Below are positions 26,006-34,244 of a stretch of 64,000 bases of DNA, piece by piece. A program made the position numbers and the translations under genes. The notes under the pieces are model-generated. The model was not told the DNA's origin. It ran no database searches and worked only from the letters and a program-made list of their open reading frames with translations. This DNA is from Ramlibacter sp. (GTDB lineage Bacteria > Pseudomonadota > Gammaproteobacteria > Burkholderiales > Burkholderiaceae_C): positions 930,001 through 994,000 of the forward strand of contig JAHBZN010000001.1 of assembly GCA_019635415.1 (NCBI GenBank), read 5' to 3'. Within the stretch, counting starts at the first letter, position 1. Each line of letters begins with the position of its first letter.

Positions 26006-27972
26006 TGCTGGATGTTGAATACGAAGGCGCTGCCGAAATCGAGCGCGCGTGGCGCGAAGGTCTGACACCTGATCCTCTGCTCTCGGTGTCCGAATGGTCT
26101 GATCGCCACAGGATGCTTTCGAGCAAGGCGTCCGCTGAGCCTGGGCGCTGGCGCACCAGCCGCACGCCGTACCTGAAGGCCATCATGGACTGCCTGTCGC
26201 CGACCTCGCCGGTCGAGCGCGTGGTGTTCATGAAAGCTGCACAGCTCGGTGCGACCGAGATGGGCTCGAACTGGATCGGCTACGTGATCCACCACGCGCC
26301 CGGGCCGATGATGGCGGTGTGGCCGACGGTGGATATGGCCAAGCGCAACTCCAAGCAGCGGATCGATCCGTTGATCGAGGAGTCGGCGGCGTTGAGCGAA
26401 CTGATCTCCCCGGCACGGTCACGCGACTCGGGCAACACCATCCTGGCCAAGGAGTTCCGGGGCGGCGTCCTTGTGATGACCGGGGCCAACAGCGCGGTCG
26501 GACTGCGCTCGATGCCGGTTCGGTATCTGTTCCTGGACGAGGTGGATGGCTATCCACTGGACGTCGAGGGTGAAGGCGATGCGATCTCGCTGGCCGAGGC
26601 GCGCACGCGAACCTTCGCTCGACGCAAGATCTTCATCGTTTCAACCCCGACGATCTCGGGGGCGAGCGCCATCGAGCGCGAGTACGAAGCCAGTGACCAG
26701 CGTCGCTATTTCGTGCCGTGCCCGCACTGCTCGCACCGCCAGTGGCTGCGCTTCGAACAGTTGCGCTGGGAGAAAGGACAAGCGGACACCGCTGCCTACA
26801 TCTGCGAATCGTGTGACGAGTCGATTGCCGAGCATCACAAGACCTGGATGCTGGAGCACGGTGAGTGGCGCGCAATGATCAGCGACGGCACGGGCAAGAC
26901 GGCGGGATTCCACCTGTCGTCGCTGTACAGCCCGGTGGGCTGGCGCAGTTGGCGCGACATTGCCGCCGCGTGGGAAAGCTCCGTCAACAAGGAATCGGGG
27001 TCGGCGGCCGCCATCAAGACCTTCAAAAATACCGAACTGGGTGAAACCTGGGTTGAGGAAGGCGAAGCGCCCGACTGGCAACGGCTGGTCGAGCGCCGTG
27101 AGGAATACCGGATCGGCATGGTGCCACCGGGTGGATTGCTCCTGGTGGGCGCTGCCGACGTGCAGAAGGATCGCATCGAGGCGTCCATCTGGGCGTTCGG
27201 GCGTGGCAAGGAGTCCTGGCTGGTCGAACACCGCGTGATGATGGGCGACACCGCCCGCGACGCGGTGTGGAAACGACTCGCCGAGTTGCTTGCCGAAAAC
27301 TGGACACACGCCTCGGGCGCGGCGATGCCGCTGGCTCGTTTCGCCCTGGACACCGGCTTTGCGACACAAGAGGCCTACGCCTTCGTGCGGGCTTGCCGCG
27401 ACCCGCGCGTGATGCCTGTCAAGGGCGTACCGCGCGGTGCGGCACTGATCGGCACGCCGACGGCCATCGATGTCTCGCAAGGCGGCAAGAAACTGCGCCG
27501 GGGCATCAAGGTGTTCACGGTGGCGGTCGGCATCGCCAAGTTGGAGTTCTACAACAACCTGCGCAAGGGCGCGGACGTCAGCGAGGACGGCGTGACCACC
27601 GTCTACCCGACGGGGTTCGTCCACCTGCCAAAGATCGACGCCGAGTTCATCCAGCAGCTCTGCGCCGAACAGTTGATTACCCGCCGCGACCGCAACGGCT
27701 TCCCGGTGCGCGAGTGGCAAAAGATGCGCGAGCGCAATGAAGCGCTCGACTGCTACGTGTACGCCCGGGCGGCCGCATCGGCGGCGGGCCTGGATCGCTT
27801 CGAGGAACGCCACTGGCGCGAACTGGAGCGCCAACTCGGGATGGAACGGCCACCGGATGAGCCACCCCCGATTCAAGCATTCGACCCAGACGAGGCCACC
27901 CAACGAGGTGGCCTTTCTGTTTCTGCAACCCCATCACGGCGGCGGGTCATCCGAAGCCGCTGGCTTCGCTGA
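26005..27972 (+). CDS. Terminase large subunit, GpA family
   Basis: 655-residue packaging ATPase/nuclease of the lambda GpA family. The Walker A-like motif KAAQLGATE lies at 77-85, Walker B LFLDEVD at 175-181, and a zinc-knuckle pair follows (CPHC 239-242, CESC 267-270). The nuclease half (about 370-620) contains ALDTGFATQEAYAFVRA and the EWQKMRERNEALDCYVYARAA segment. Length matches lambda gpA (641). A GC-rich hairpin with a T-rich tail lies within the last 25 codons (27894-27924). Confidence 0.95.
   Translation: MLDVEYEGAAEIERAWREGLTPDPLLSVSEWSDRHRMLSSKASAEPGRWRTSRTPYLKAIMDCLSPTSPVERVVFMKAAQLGATEMGSNWIGYVIHHAPGPMMAVWPTVDMAKRNSKQRIDPLIEESAALSELISPARSRDSGNTILAKEFRGGVLVMTGANSAVGLRSMPVRYLFLDEVDGYPLDVEGEGDAISLAEARTRTFARRKIFIVSTPTISGASAIEREYEASDQRRYFVPCPHCSHRQWLRFEQLRWEKGQADTAAYICESCDESIAEHHKTWMLEHGEWRAMISDGTGKTAGFHLSSLYSPVGWRSWRDIAAAWESSVNKESGSAAAIKTFKNTELGETWVEEGEAPDWQRLVERREEYRIGMVPPGGLLLVGAADVQKDRIEASIWAFGRGKESWLVEHRVMMGDTARDAVWKRLAELLAENWTHASGAAMPLARFALDTGFATQEAYAFVRACRDPRVMPVKGVPRGAALIGTPTAIDVSQGGKKLRRGIKVFTVAVGIAKLEFYNNLRKGADVSEDGVTTVYPTGFVHLPKIDAEFIQQLCAEQLITRRDRNGFPVREWQKMRERNEALDCYVYARAAASAAGLDRFEERHWRELERQLGMERPPDEPPPIQAFDPDEATQRGGLSVSATPSRRRVIRSRWLR
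27894..27924 (+). terminator. Terminator-like hairpin inside the terminase 3' end
   Basis: GGCCACC, a 6-nt loop, GGTGGCC, then TTTCTGTTTCT. The stem is a perfect 7 bp and lies about 20 codons before the stop, so it may attenuate transcription from packaging into head genes. Confidence 0.5.
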
Positions 27973-28008
27973 TCCCCGCTGGCTGTCCTGATTTTCAGAG
28001 GAGTTTTC

Positions 28009-28500
28009 ATGAGTCTTGCCACCCGTATCGAGAGCCTGGTCATCCGGGTCGCCCAGGAGTTCAACGACGTCCGGGCGACGGCGGGCAATCTCGCTGGCCT
28101 GTCCACCACCGACAAGTCGAGTCTGGTCGCGGCGATCAACGAACTGAAGGCGGCGGTGCTGTCCGCCACCGCCATCGACGACAGCCAGATCGCCACCTCC
28201 AGCACCTACTCGTCGAACAAGATCGTGTCGCTGCTCGACGCGCTCAAGGCCGACATTTTGGGTGGCGCGGACGCCGCCTACGACACCCTGGTGGAAATCC
28301 AGCAGTTGCTGCAGAACGGCACCACGGGACTGGATGCGCTTCTGGCCGCAGTCAATCTGCGCGTGCGTTTCGACGCGGCGCAGACCCTGACGGTGGCCGA
28401 GCAACTGCAGGCCCGCACCAACATCGGTGCGGTGGCGGCCAGCGATGTCGGGAACACCGATACCGACTTCGTCGTGATCTTTGACGGAGCGCTGGCCTGA
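28009..28500 (+). CDS. Fibre-like protein in the head module (part 1)
   Basis: 163-residue protein with a phage fibre or head-fibre look: an N-terminal helical leader MSLATRIESLVIRVAQEFND, a TTDKSSLVAAINELKAAV trimerising-helix segment and NKIVSLLDALKADILGGAD, then repeated heptad-like stretches up to AEQLQARTNIGAVAASDV, a stretch typical of phage fibre repeats. Its leader resembles that of the next protein. Placement between terminase and gpW is unusual in lambda-like order and suggests a virion decoration fibre. Overlaps the next start by one base (TGATG). Confidence 0.65.
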   Translation: MSLATRIESLVIRVAQEFNDVRATAGNLAGLSTTDKSSLVAAINELKAAVLSATAIDDSQIATSSTYSSNKIVSLLDALKADILGGADAAYDTLVEIQQLLQNGTTGLDALLAAVNLRVRFDAAQTLTVAEQLQARTNIGAVAASDVGNTDTDFVVIFDGALA

Positions 28501-28892
28501 TGAGCCTCGCGTCCAGCATTGGCGCACTGGCGGCGCGCATTGGTTTCGAGGTCAAGACCAAGATCGACGCCACGCATCCAGGCCTCGCCCGGGTGTGGGT
28601 CAGCTTCGGCTACGTGGGCGGTCAGGTCGTGATCGCCAGTGCGCGCAATGTGGCCAGCGTCGTGCGCACGGCGGCGGGCCGGTACCGCGTGCATTTCGCC
28701 GTGGCGATGCCGGATGCGAACTACTGCTGGACGGCGCTCGCCCGCAGCAGCACCAACACCGGTCAGCAGCGCGTAGCCGTCGTGCGCGCCAGCTCCGACC
28801 TAAAGACGGCCCAGTACGTCGACATCTCCTGCGCGACGACCGCAGCGTCGTTCGACGACTCCTCCGAAATCAATCTCGTGGTGTACCGCTGA
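28500..28892 (+). CDS. Fibre-tip-like protein in the head module (part 2)
   Basis: 130-residue protein beginning MSLASSIGALAARIGFEV, similar to the leader of the preceding protein, and ending in a beta-rich domain: VVIASARNVASVVRTAAGRYRVHFAVAMPDANYCWTA. That pattern (NVASV, G-Y-V-F, MPDANY) is the knob segment common at the C-terminus of phage tail fibres. It ends in a one-base overlap with gpW. The two proteins together look like a split fibre whose parts share an attachment leader; the function is inferred from resemblance. Confidence 0.65.
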   Translation: MSLASSIGALAARIGFEVKTKIDATHPGLARVWVSFGYVGGQVVIASARNVASVVRTAAGRYRVHFAVAMPDANYCWTALARSSTNTGQQRVAVVRASSDLKTAQYVDISCATTAASFDDSSEINLVVYR

Positions 28893-29113
28893 TGGCCTAC
28901 ACAGAAGTCCAACTCCAGGCGCTGGAATCCGCGCTCGCCAAGGGCGAACACCGCGTCACCTTCGGCGACAAGACAGTCGAGTACCGCTCGGTCGATGACC
29001 TGAAGGCCGCGATTCGCGAGGTCAAGCGCGGCCTGTTGCAGCAGGCAGCCGAAACCGGCCTCTTGCCTGGCGCACCGCGCCAGATCCGGGTCACGACCTC
29101 GAAGGGGTTCTGA
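28892..29113 (+). CDS. Head-tail joining protein gpW
   Basis: 73-residue protein of the gpW family, which closes the filled head below the portal and is needed before tail attachment. The sequence TEVQLQALESALAKGEHRVTFGDKTVEYRSVDDLKAAI matches the alpha-beta-beta-alpha gpW fold, with a basic C-terminal tail. Its length equals that of typical gpW proteins (about 68). One-base overlaps on both sides (with the fibre-like gene and the portal) place it in a tight head operon. Confidence 0.9.
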   Translation: MAYTEVQLQALESALAKGEHRVTFGDKTVEYRSVDDLKAAIREVKRGLLQQAAETGLLPGAPRQIRVTTSKGF

Positions 29114-30624
29114 TGGCTTGGTATTCGAAACTTCGTGGCCTGTTCGGCCAAGCACCGGTACACGAGGCCGCTGGCCGTGGCCGCCGTTCGTTGGCTTGGA
29201 TGCCCGGCAACCCCGGCGCGGTCGCCGCGATGCTGGCGACCAACACCGAACTGCGCATCAAGAGCCGCGACCTTGTGCGCCGCAATGCCTGGGCGCAGGC
29301 CGGTATCGAAGCCTTCGTCGCCAACGCGGTCGGCACCGGCATCAAGCCCCAGAGCCTGTCGCCCGACGAGGCGTTCAAGGCTGAAGTGCAGGCGCTGTGG
29401 CGCGACTGGACGGCGGAGGCCGACGCCGCCGGGCAGACCGACTTCTACGGCCTGCAAGCCTTGGCCTGCCGCGCGATGCTCGAAGGCGGCGAATGCCTGA
29501 TCCGCCTGCGGCCACGCCGTCCGGAAGATGGGCTGGTGGTGCCCCTGCAGCTCCAGTTGCTGGAGCCCGAGCACCTGCCGATCCATCTGAACACCGATCT
29601 GCCCTCGGGCAACGTGGTGCGCTCCGGAATCGAGTTCGACAGCCTCGGTCGCCGCGTGGCCTACCACCTGTACCGCTCGCACCCCGAAGACGGGCGACTG
29701 GCCCCGATGTCGGGCCAGGGTGGCATGGACACGGTGCGCATCGATGCAAAGGAAATCATCCACCTGTTCCGTGTGCTGCGTCCGGGCCAGATCCGAGGTG
29801 AGCCGTGGTTGTCGCGGGCCCTGGTCAAGCTCAACGAGCTCGACCAGTATGACGACGCCGAGTTGGTGCGCAAAAAAACCGCTGCGATGTTCGCCGGGTT
29901 CGTGACCCGCCAGAACCCAGAGGACAACCTGATGGGGGAAGGCGCTGCCGACAGCGATGGCATCGCGCTGGCCGGGCTGGAGCCGGGAACACTGCAGATT
30001 CTGGAGCCCGGCGAGGACATCAAGTTCTCCGACCCGGCCGACGTCGGCGGCTCGTATGGCGAGTTCCTGCGCACGCAGTTCCGGGCCGTCGCCGCAGCCA
30101 TCGGCATCACCTACGAGCAACTGACCGGCGATCTGACGGGCGTGAACTACTCGTCCATCCGAGCCGGGATGCTGGAGTTTCGGCGTCGGTGCGAGATGGT
30201 GCAGCACGGCGTGCTGGTACATCAGATGTGCCGCCCGGTCTGGGCCGCCTGGATGAAGCAGGCCGTGCTCGCTGGTGCGCTCGAAGCGCCGGGCTTCGCG
30301 CGTGGCGGGACGGCGCGTCGCCGCCAGTACCTGCAGGTGAAGTGGATTCCCCAGGGCTGGCAGTGGGTCGATCCGGAGAAGGAATTCAAGGCGATGTTGC
30401 TGGCCATCCGCGCGGGCCTGATGAGCCGCTCGGAAGCCATCTCGGCCAATGGGTACGACGCCGAAGACGTCGACCGCGAGATTGCGGCCGACAACCAGCG
30501 CGCCGACGACCTCGGCTTGATCTTCGACTCCGACCCTCGCTACACGTCCAAAGACGGCGGCAGCGCCGAACCCAACCGCAGCGCCAACGCGCCGGACATC
30601 ACCGGCAGCCAAACGTCTTCCTGA
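29113..30624 (+). CDS. Portal protein, lambda gpB family
   Basis: 503-residue portal protein that forms the dodecameric DNA channel at one capsid vertex. Family segments visible are RDLVRRNAWAQAGIEAFVANAVGTGI near 52-77, LGRRVAYHLYRSHP, the RPGQIRGEPWLSRAL wing segment and YEQLTGDLTGVNYSSIRAG near 335-353. Length is close to lambda gpB (533). The C-terminus is acidic, then Ser/Asn-rich. It follows gpW directly and precedes the S49 protease, the lambda order. Confidence 0.95.
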   Translation: MAWYSKLRGLFGQAPVHEAAGRGRRSLAWMPGNPGAVAAMLATNTELRIKSRDLVRRNAWAQAGIEAFVANAVGTGIKPQSLSPDEAFKAEVQALWRDWTAEADAAGQTDFYGLQALACRAMLEGGECLIRLRPRRPEDGLVVPLQLQLLEPEHLPIHLNTDLPSGNVVRSGIEFDSLGRRVAYHLYRSHPEDGRLAPMSGQGGMDTVRIDAKEIIHLFRVLRPGQIRGEPWLSRALVKLNELDQYDDAELVRKKTAAMFAGFVTRQNPEDNLMGEGAADSDGIALAGLEPGTLQILEPGEDIKFSDPADVGGSYGEFLRTQFRAVAAAIGITYEQLTGDLTGVNYSSIRAGMLEFRRRCEMVQHGVLVHQMCRPVWAAWMKQAVLAGALEAPGFARGGTARRRQYLQVKWIPQGWQWVDPEKEFKAMLLAIRAGLMSRSEAISANGYDAEDVDREIAADNQRADDLGLIFDSDPRYTSKDGGSAEPNRSANAPDITGSQTSS

Positions 30625-30657
30625 ACGGCTGCCAGACCGCCTTCCACAAGGATTCCC

Positions 30658-31905
30658 ATGACCGTGCTACCTCATCTGGCGGCGCGCCTGTTCGGCGTGC
30701 CGCTGGCGATCCATCGCCCGAAACTCGATGTCATCCTTTCGGTGCTCGGTGCGCGCATCGGCCTCGCCGACCTCGCCGCGCCCGTGGGTTACACGCCTGC
30801 GGCCCGCGCGCCCGGGCCTCCGAGCGGCAAGGTCGCCGTCATCCCGATCCACGGCACGCTGGTGCGCCGAACCTCGGGCATCGAAGCCGAATCGGGCCTC
30901 GCCAGCTACACCGGCATCGCCGCGCAACTGGATGCGGCGCTGGCCAGCCCTGAGATCGCCGCGATCCTGCTCGACATCGATTCGCCGGGTGGCGAGTCGG
31001 GCGGCGTGTTCGATCTGGCTGACCGCATCCGCGCGGCGTCGGAAGTGAAGCCCGTCTGGGCCGTGGCCAACGACATGGCGTTCTCTGCAGCCTATGCGCT
31101 GGCGTCAGCCGCCACCCGCGTGTTTGTCGCGCGAACCGGAGGCGTCGGCTCGATCGGCGTCATCGCCATGCACGTCGATCAGTCGGTGAAGGACGCCCAG
31201 GACGGCGTTCGCTACACCGCCGTGTTCGCGGGCGAACGCAAGAACGACCTCAACCCGCACGAACCGATCTCCAACGAAGCCCACGTCGTCCTCAAGGCCG
31301 AGGTGGACCGCATCTATGACCTGTTCGTCGAGACGGTCGCGCGCCATCGCGGCCTCGATGCGGACACCGTGCGCGCCACGGAAGCGGGTCTGTTCTTCGG
31401 CCCGGATGCCGTCGCCACCGGTCTTGCCGATGCCGTCGGCAGTCTCGACGACGCGCTCACGCAACTCACGCAATCGCTTTCCCCACTCCCGACTCAGGTG
31501 GCTCCGGCCAGCCAAGCGGGCTTTCTTCGCAACCACCAGATGGAGTCTTCCATGAATGATCGAACCGACCCCGCTGCTCCTGATCGGCCTCTTGCTGATC
31601 CTGCTGGCAGTCATCCTCAACCGTCCGCCACCGCCACCGCGCTGAGCGTGGCGGACGCCGTCGAAATCGCCCAGACCTGCACGCTGGCCGGGCGCACTGA
31701 CCTGATCGCTGGCTTTCTCGAAGCCCAGTCCTCGCCCGCCAAGGTGCGCAGCCAACTGCTCTCAGCACAGGCCGAAGCCAGTCCCGAAATCACCAGCCTG
31801 ATCCGACCCGATTCGGCGGCCGATGCTGCGCGTATTTCCGCCACCAGTCCGCTGATCGACGCCGCCAAGCGGATCGCGGCGCAATCCACCAAGAAGGAGA
31901 TCTGA
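30658..31905 (+). CDS. Prohead protease, S49 (lambda gpC-like) with scaffold tail
   Basis: 415-residue S49/SppA-type serine protease that matures the prohead. The catalytic pair is likely S143 in MAFSAAYALAS and K195 in GERKNDLNP; DIDSPGGESGG (106-116) and GGVGSIGVIAMHVD are family segments. From about residue 290 the sequence becomes Pro/Ala/Asp-rich and helical, like the lambda C/Nu3 scaffold region. An internal in-frame ATG at 31552 with a good GGAG Shine-Dalgarno could make the scaffold alone. Downstream is gpD after 1 bp. Confidence 0.92.
   Translation: MTVLPHLAARLFGVPLAIHRPKLDVILSVLGARIGLADLAAPVGYTPAARAPGPPSGKVAVIPIHGTLVRRTSGIEAESGLASYTGIAAQLDAALASPEIAAILLDIDSPGGESGGVFDLADRIRAASEVKPVWAVANDMAFSAAYALASAATRVFVARTGGVGSIGVIAMHVDQSVKDAQDGVRYTAVFAGERKNDLNPHEPISNEAHVVLKAEVDRIYDLFVETVARHRGLDADTVRATEAGLFFGPDAVATGLADAVGSLDDALTQLTQSLSPLPTQVAPASQAGFLRNHQMESSMNDRTDPAAPDRPLADPAGSHPQPSATATALSVADAVEIAQTCTLAGRTDLIAGFLEAQSSPAKVRSQLLSAQAEASPEITSLIRPDSAADAARISATSPLIDAAKRIAAQSTKKEI
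31552..31905 (+). CDS. Nested scaffold protein (Nu3-like) within the protease gene
   Basis: In-frame internal start giving MNDRTDPAAPDRP and 117 residues identical to the C-terminus of the protease. TGGAG lies 6 nt before this ATG. Lambda makes its scaffold Nu3 in just this way from within gene C. The product is acidic, Ala/Pro-rich at the N-terminus and helical at the C-terminus (ADAVEIAQTCTLAGRTDLI), as expected for a scaffold. Not proven. Confidence 0.55.
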   Translation: MNDRTDPAAPDRPLADPAGSHPQPSATATALSVADAVEIAQTCTLAGRTDLIAGFLEAQSSPAKVRSQLLSAQAEASPEITSLIRPDSAADAARISATSPLIDAAKRIAAQSTKKEI

Positions 31906-31906
31906 G

Positions 31907-32284
31907 ATGCCCGCTCTTGCCGAACTTCTGAACCTGGGCGACCTGCTCAAGTACGAAGCCTCAAACCTTTACTCGCGCGACCGTGTCACCGTCGCATCGG
32001 GCCAGAACCTGCCGCTGGGCACGGTCGTCGGCCTCGTTACCGCCACCGGGAAGTTCAAACAGATCGACCCTTCCGCCGAGGATGGCTCGCAGGTCGCCGC
32101 TGGCGTGCTGCTGCAGACCTGCGACGCCACCTTGATCGACCGCGATGACGGTCTCGTCGTTGCGCGCCACGCCATCGTCGCCCACCACGCGCTCGCGTGG
32201 CCCGACGCCATCACCACCGCCGAAAAACTCACCGCCATTGCGCAGCTCAAGGCGCTGGGCGTGCTCGTCCGCCAAGGAGCTTGA
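31907..32284 (+). CDS. Head decoration protein gpD-like
   Basis: 125-residue capsid-stabilising protein of the lambda gpD (HDPD) family: GDLLKYEASNLYSRDRVTVASGQNLPLGTVVGLVT is the conserved N-terminal part, and AAGVLLQTCDATLIDRDDGLVVARHAIVA the beta-tulip core. It would trimerise on the expanded capsid. Length is slightly above lambda gpD (110). It lies between protease/scaffold and major capsid gene as in lambda. Confidence 0.9.
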   Translation: MPALAELLNLGDLLKYEASNLYSRDRVTVASGQNLPLGTVVGLVTATGKFKQIDPSAEDGSQVAAGVLLQTCDATLIDRDDGLVVARHAIVAHHALAWPDAITTAEKLTAIAQLKALGVLVRQGA

Positions 32285-32286
32285 CC

Positions 32287-33291
32287 ATGAACAACCCCTT
32301 CAGCAATCCCGCCTTTTCGATGACGGCGCTGACCGCTGCCATCAACATCCTGCCCAACCGGTACGGGCGTCTGGAAGAACTGAACCTGATGCCGTCCAAG
32401 CCGGTACGTCAGCGCCAGATCGTCGTCGAGGAAATGAACGGCGTGCTCAACCTGCTGCCCACGCTGCCGCCGGGTTCGCCTGGCACGGTCGGCGTGCGCG
32501 GCAAGCGTAAGCTGCGCTCCTTCGTGGTGCCGCACATTCCGCACGACGACGTCGTGCTGCCCGAAGAAGTGCAAGGCATCCGCGCCTTCGGTTCGGAAAC
32601 GGAAACCGAGACGGTCGCGGGCGTGATCGCACGCCATTTGGAAACCATGCGCAACAAGCATGCGATCACGCTGGAGCACCTGCGCATGGGCGCACTCAAG
32701 GGCGTGATCCTCGACGCGGACGGCTCGGTGCTCTACGACCTGTTCGATGCCTTCGATATCACCCAACAGGCGGTGGCCTTCGAGCTGGGCACGGCAGGCA
32801 CCAACGTCAAGGCCAAATGCACCACGGTGCTGGCAACCATCGAGGAGAACCTCAAAGGCGAGTTCATGAACGGCGTCCACTGCCTGTGCTCACCGGAGTT
32901 CTTCGCCGCGCTCACCGGTCATGCCAAGGTCGAGAAGGCCTTCGAGAACTGGCAGAACGGGGCCATCCTCATCAACGACGTGCGTCGCGGCTTCACCTAC
33001 GGCGGGATTACTTTCGAGGAGTACCGGGGGCAGGCCACCGATGCCAGCGGCACTGCCCGCCGCTTCATCGCCGCTGGCGAGGCCCATGCCTTCCCGTTGG
33101 GCACCATCGACACCTTCGGCACCTACTTCGCACCGGCGGACTTCAACGAGACCGTCAACACGGTCGGCCAGCCGCTGTACGCCAAGCAGGAGCCGCGCAA
33201 GTTCGACCGGGGCACCGACCTGCACACGCAGTCCAATCCGCTGCCGATGTGCCATCGCCCTGGGGTGCTGGTGAAGCTGACGGTGGCGTGA
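32287..33291 (+). CDS. Major capsid protein, lambda gpE family
   Basis: 334-residue major head protein of the HK97-fold gpE family (lambda gpE is 341). Characteristic segments are LTAAINILPNRYGRLEELNLMPSKPVRQRQIVVEEMNG near 13-50, VPHIPHDDVVLPEEVQGIRAFG and GVHCLCSPEFFAALTGHAKVEKAFENW. The ATG has GGAG 8 nt upstream; the longer frame to the left overlaps gpD and is a shadow. The stop overlaps the next start by one base. Confidence 0.95.
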   Translation: MNNPFSNPAFSMTALTAAINILPNRYGRLEELNLMPSKPVRQRQIVVEEMNGVLNLLPTLPPGSPGTVGVRGKRKLRSFVVPHIPHDDVVLPEEVQGIRAFGSETETETVAGVIARHLETMRNKHAITLEHLRMGALKGVILDADGSVLYDLFDAFDITQQAVAFELGTAGTNVKAKCTTVLATIEENLKGEFMNGVHCLCSPEFFAALTGHAKVEKAFENWQNGAILINDVRRGFTYGGITFEEYRGQATDASGTARRFIAAGEAHAFPLGTIDTFGTYFAPADFNETVNTVGQPLYAKQEPRKFDRGTDLHTQSNPLPMCHRPGVLVKLTVA

Positions 33292-33593
33292 TGAACCTCA
33301 TCGACCAAATCTATGAGTCGGCCGCAAACTCTGGTCTGCTGAAGGAGTGTCTTTGGTATCCGTCGAACGGTGCGCCATCGCAACGGCATCAGGTCGGCTT
33401 TGCCGCGCCGGATGAGTCCCTTCTCGACGGCCTGACCTTGAGCACCGACTACGAGATGACCTACCCGGTCACGGCGTTCGGGGGGCTTGTTGCCCGCGAA
33501 GTCGTCGAAATCGGTGGCACGTCCTTCCAGGTGCGAGACATCCGGGCCGTGGGTGACGGCTCCGAGATCCGCGCCAAGCTCACCCGGCTGTAA
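33291..33593 (+). CDS. Head-tail joining protein (FII/neck-type)
   Basis: 100-residue protein immediately after the capsid gene, where lambdoid phages encode the head-tail connector gpFII. The beta-rich C-terminal half (YPVTAFGGLVAREVVEIGGTSFQVRDIRAVGDGSEIRAKLTRL) fits the small connector fold in which a GD-type turn repeats. Identification is by position and general look, not by an unmistakable motif. One-base overlap with the capsid gene stop. Confidence 0.7.
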   Translation: MNLIDQIYESAANSGLLKECLWYPSNGAPSQRHQVGFAAPDESLLDGLTLSTDYEMTYPVTAFGGLVAREVVEIGGTSFQVRDIRAVGDGSEIRAKLTRL

Positions 33594-33597
33594 ACCC

Positions 33598-34044
33598 ATG
33601 GCAGACAACTCCATCCGCGAGCGGATTCTGCTGGCGGTGATGGCGGCTGCCCGTCCCGCAGTCGAAGGGCTCGGGGCCACGCTGCACCGGTCGCCCACGG
33701 TGGCCATCAGCCGCGAACTTTGCCCGGCGCTCGCGGTGTTTCCCGAGTCGGAGTCCATCACTGAGCGCGCCAACGACCGCGTCACACGCGAATTGACCGT
33801 TCGCGTCGTGGCTCTGGCTCGGGCCGTTCCACCCGCGTCTCCCGAAACCGATGCCGACCGCCTGCTCACCGCCGCGCACGCCGCTCTGTTCGCGGATGGC
33901 ACGTTTGGTGGGTTGGCGCTGGGCATCCGGGAACAGGAGAGCGAGTGGGAAGTCGAGGACGCCGATGCGGTGGCCGTGGCGCTCCCGGCGCGTTACCGCA
34001 TCACGTACCGGACGCTGGCCAATGACCTTTCAACCCTTGGATGA
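33598..34044 (+). CDS. Tail terminator-like protein (gpU position)
   Basis: 148-residue protein in the position of the tail completion/terminator protein. The N-terminal helix (RERILLAVMAAARPAVEGLG) followed by strands containing LCPALAVFPESESI and RELTVRVVALARAV, then a helix DADRLLTAAHAALFAD and the closing strand ARYRITYRTL, matches the alpha-beta layout of gpU/gpZ-type minor tail proteins. Start ATG 33598 follows the previous stop by 4 bp. Overlaps the next gene by 4 bp. Confidence 0.7.
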   Translation: MADNSIRERILLAVMAAARPAVEGLGATLHRSPTVAISRELCPALAVFPESESITERANDRVTRELTVRVVALARAVPPASPETDADRLLTAAHAALFADGTFGGLALGIREQESEWEVEDADAVAVALPARYRITYRTLANDLSTLG

Positions 34045-34244
34045 CCCCTATGACCCAGCTTGTTCTGACACGCCCGCACACCCACGCGGGCAAGACCTAT
34101 GGCGTCGGTGACCGGATCGAGAGCGACGCGACATCAGCCGACTGGTTGATCTCGCACGACATCGCCACGCCGGAGCCGACCGCCCCAACCGCTGAACCCA
34201 TTCCCGAACCCAAACCCCTCCAACGCAAGGAACCCAAGCAATGA
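34041..34244 (+). CDS. Small phage protein, 67 residues
   Basis: Small protein with the core LTRPHTHAGKTYGVGDRIESDATSADWLISHDIA, a pattern seen in short proteins found next to tail-tube genes in many phages; the C-terminal third is Pro/Glu-rich and probably disordered. The ATG at 34041 overlaps the previous stop (ATGA); a second ATG at 34050 would also work. Overlaps the tail tube start by 4 bp. Function unknown; a tail assembly helper is possible. Confidence 0.7.
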   Translation: MTPMTQLVLTRPHTHAGKTYGVGDRIESDATSADWLISHDIATPEPTAPTAEPIPEPKPLQRKEPKQ

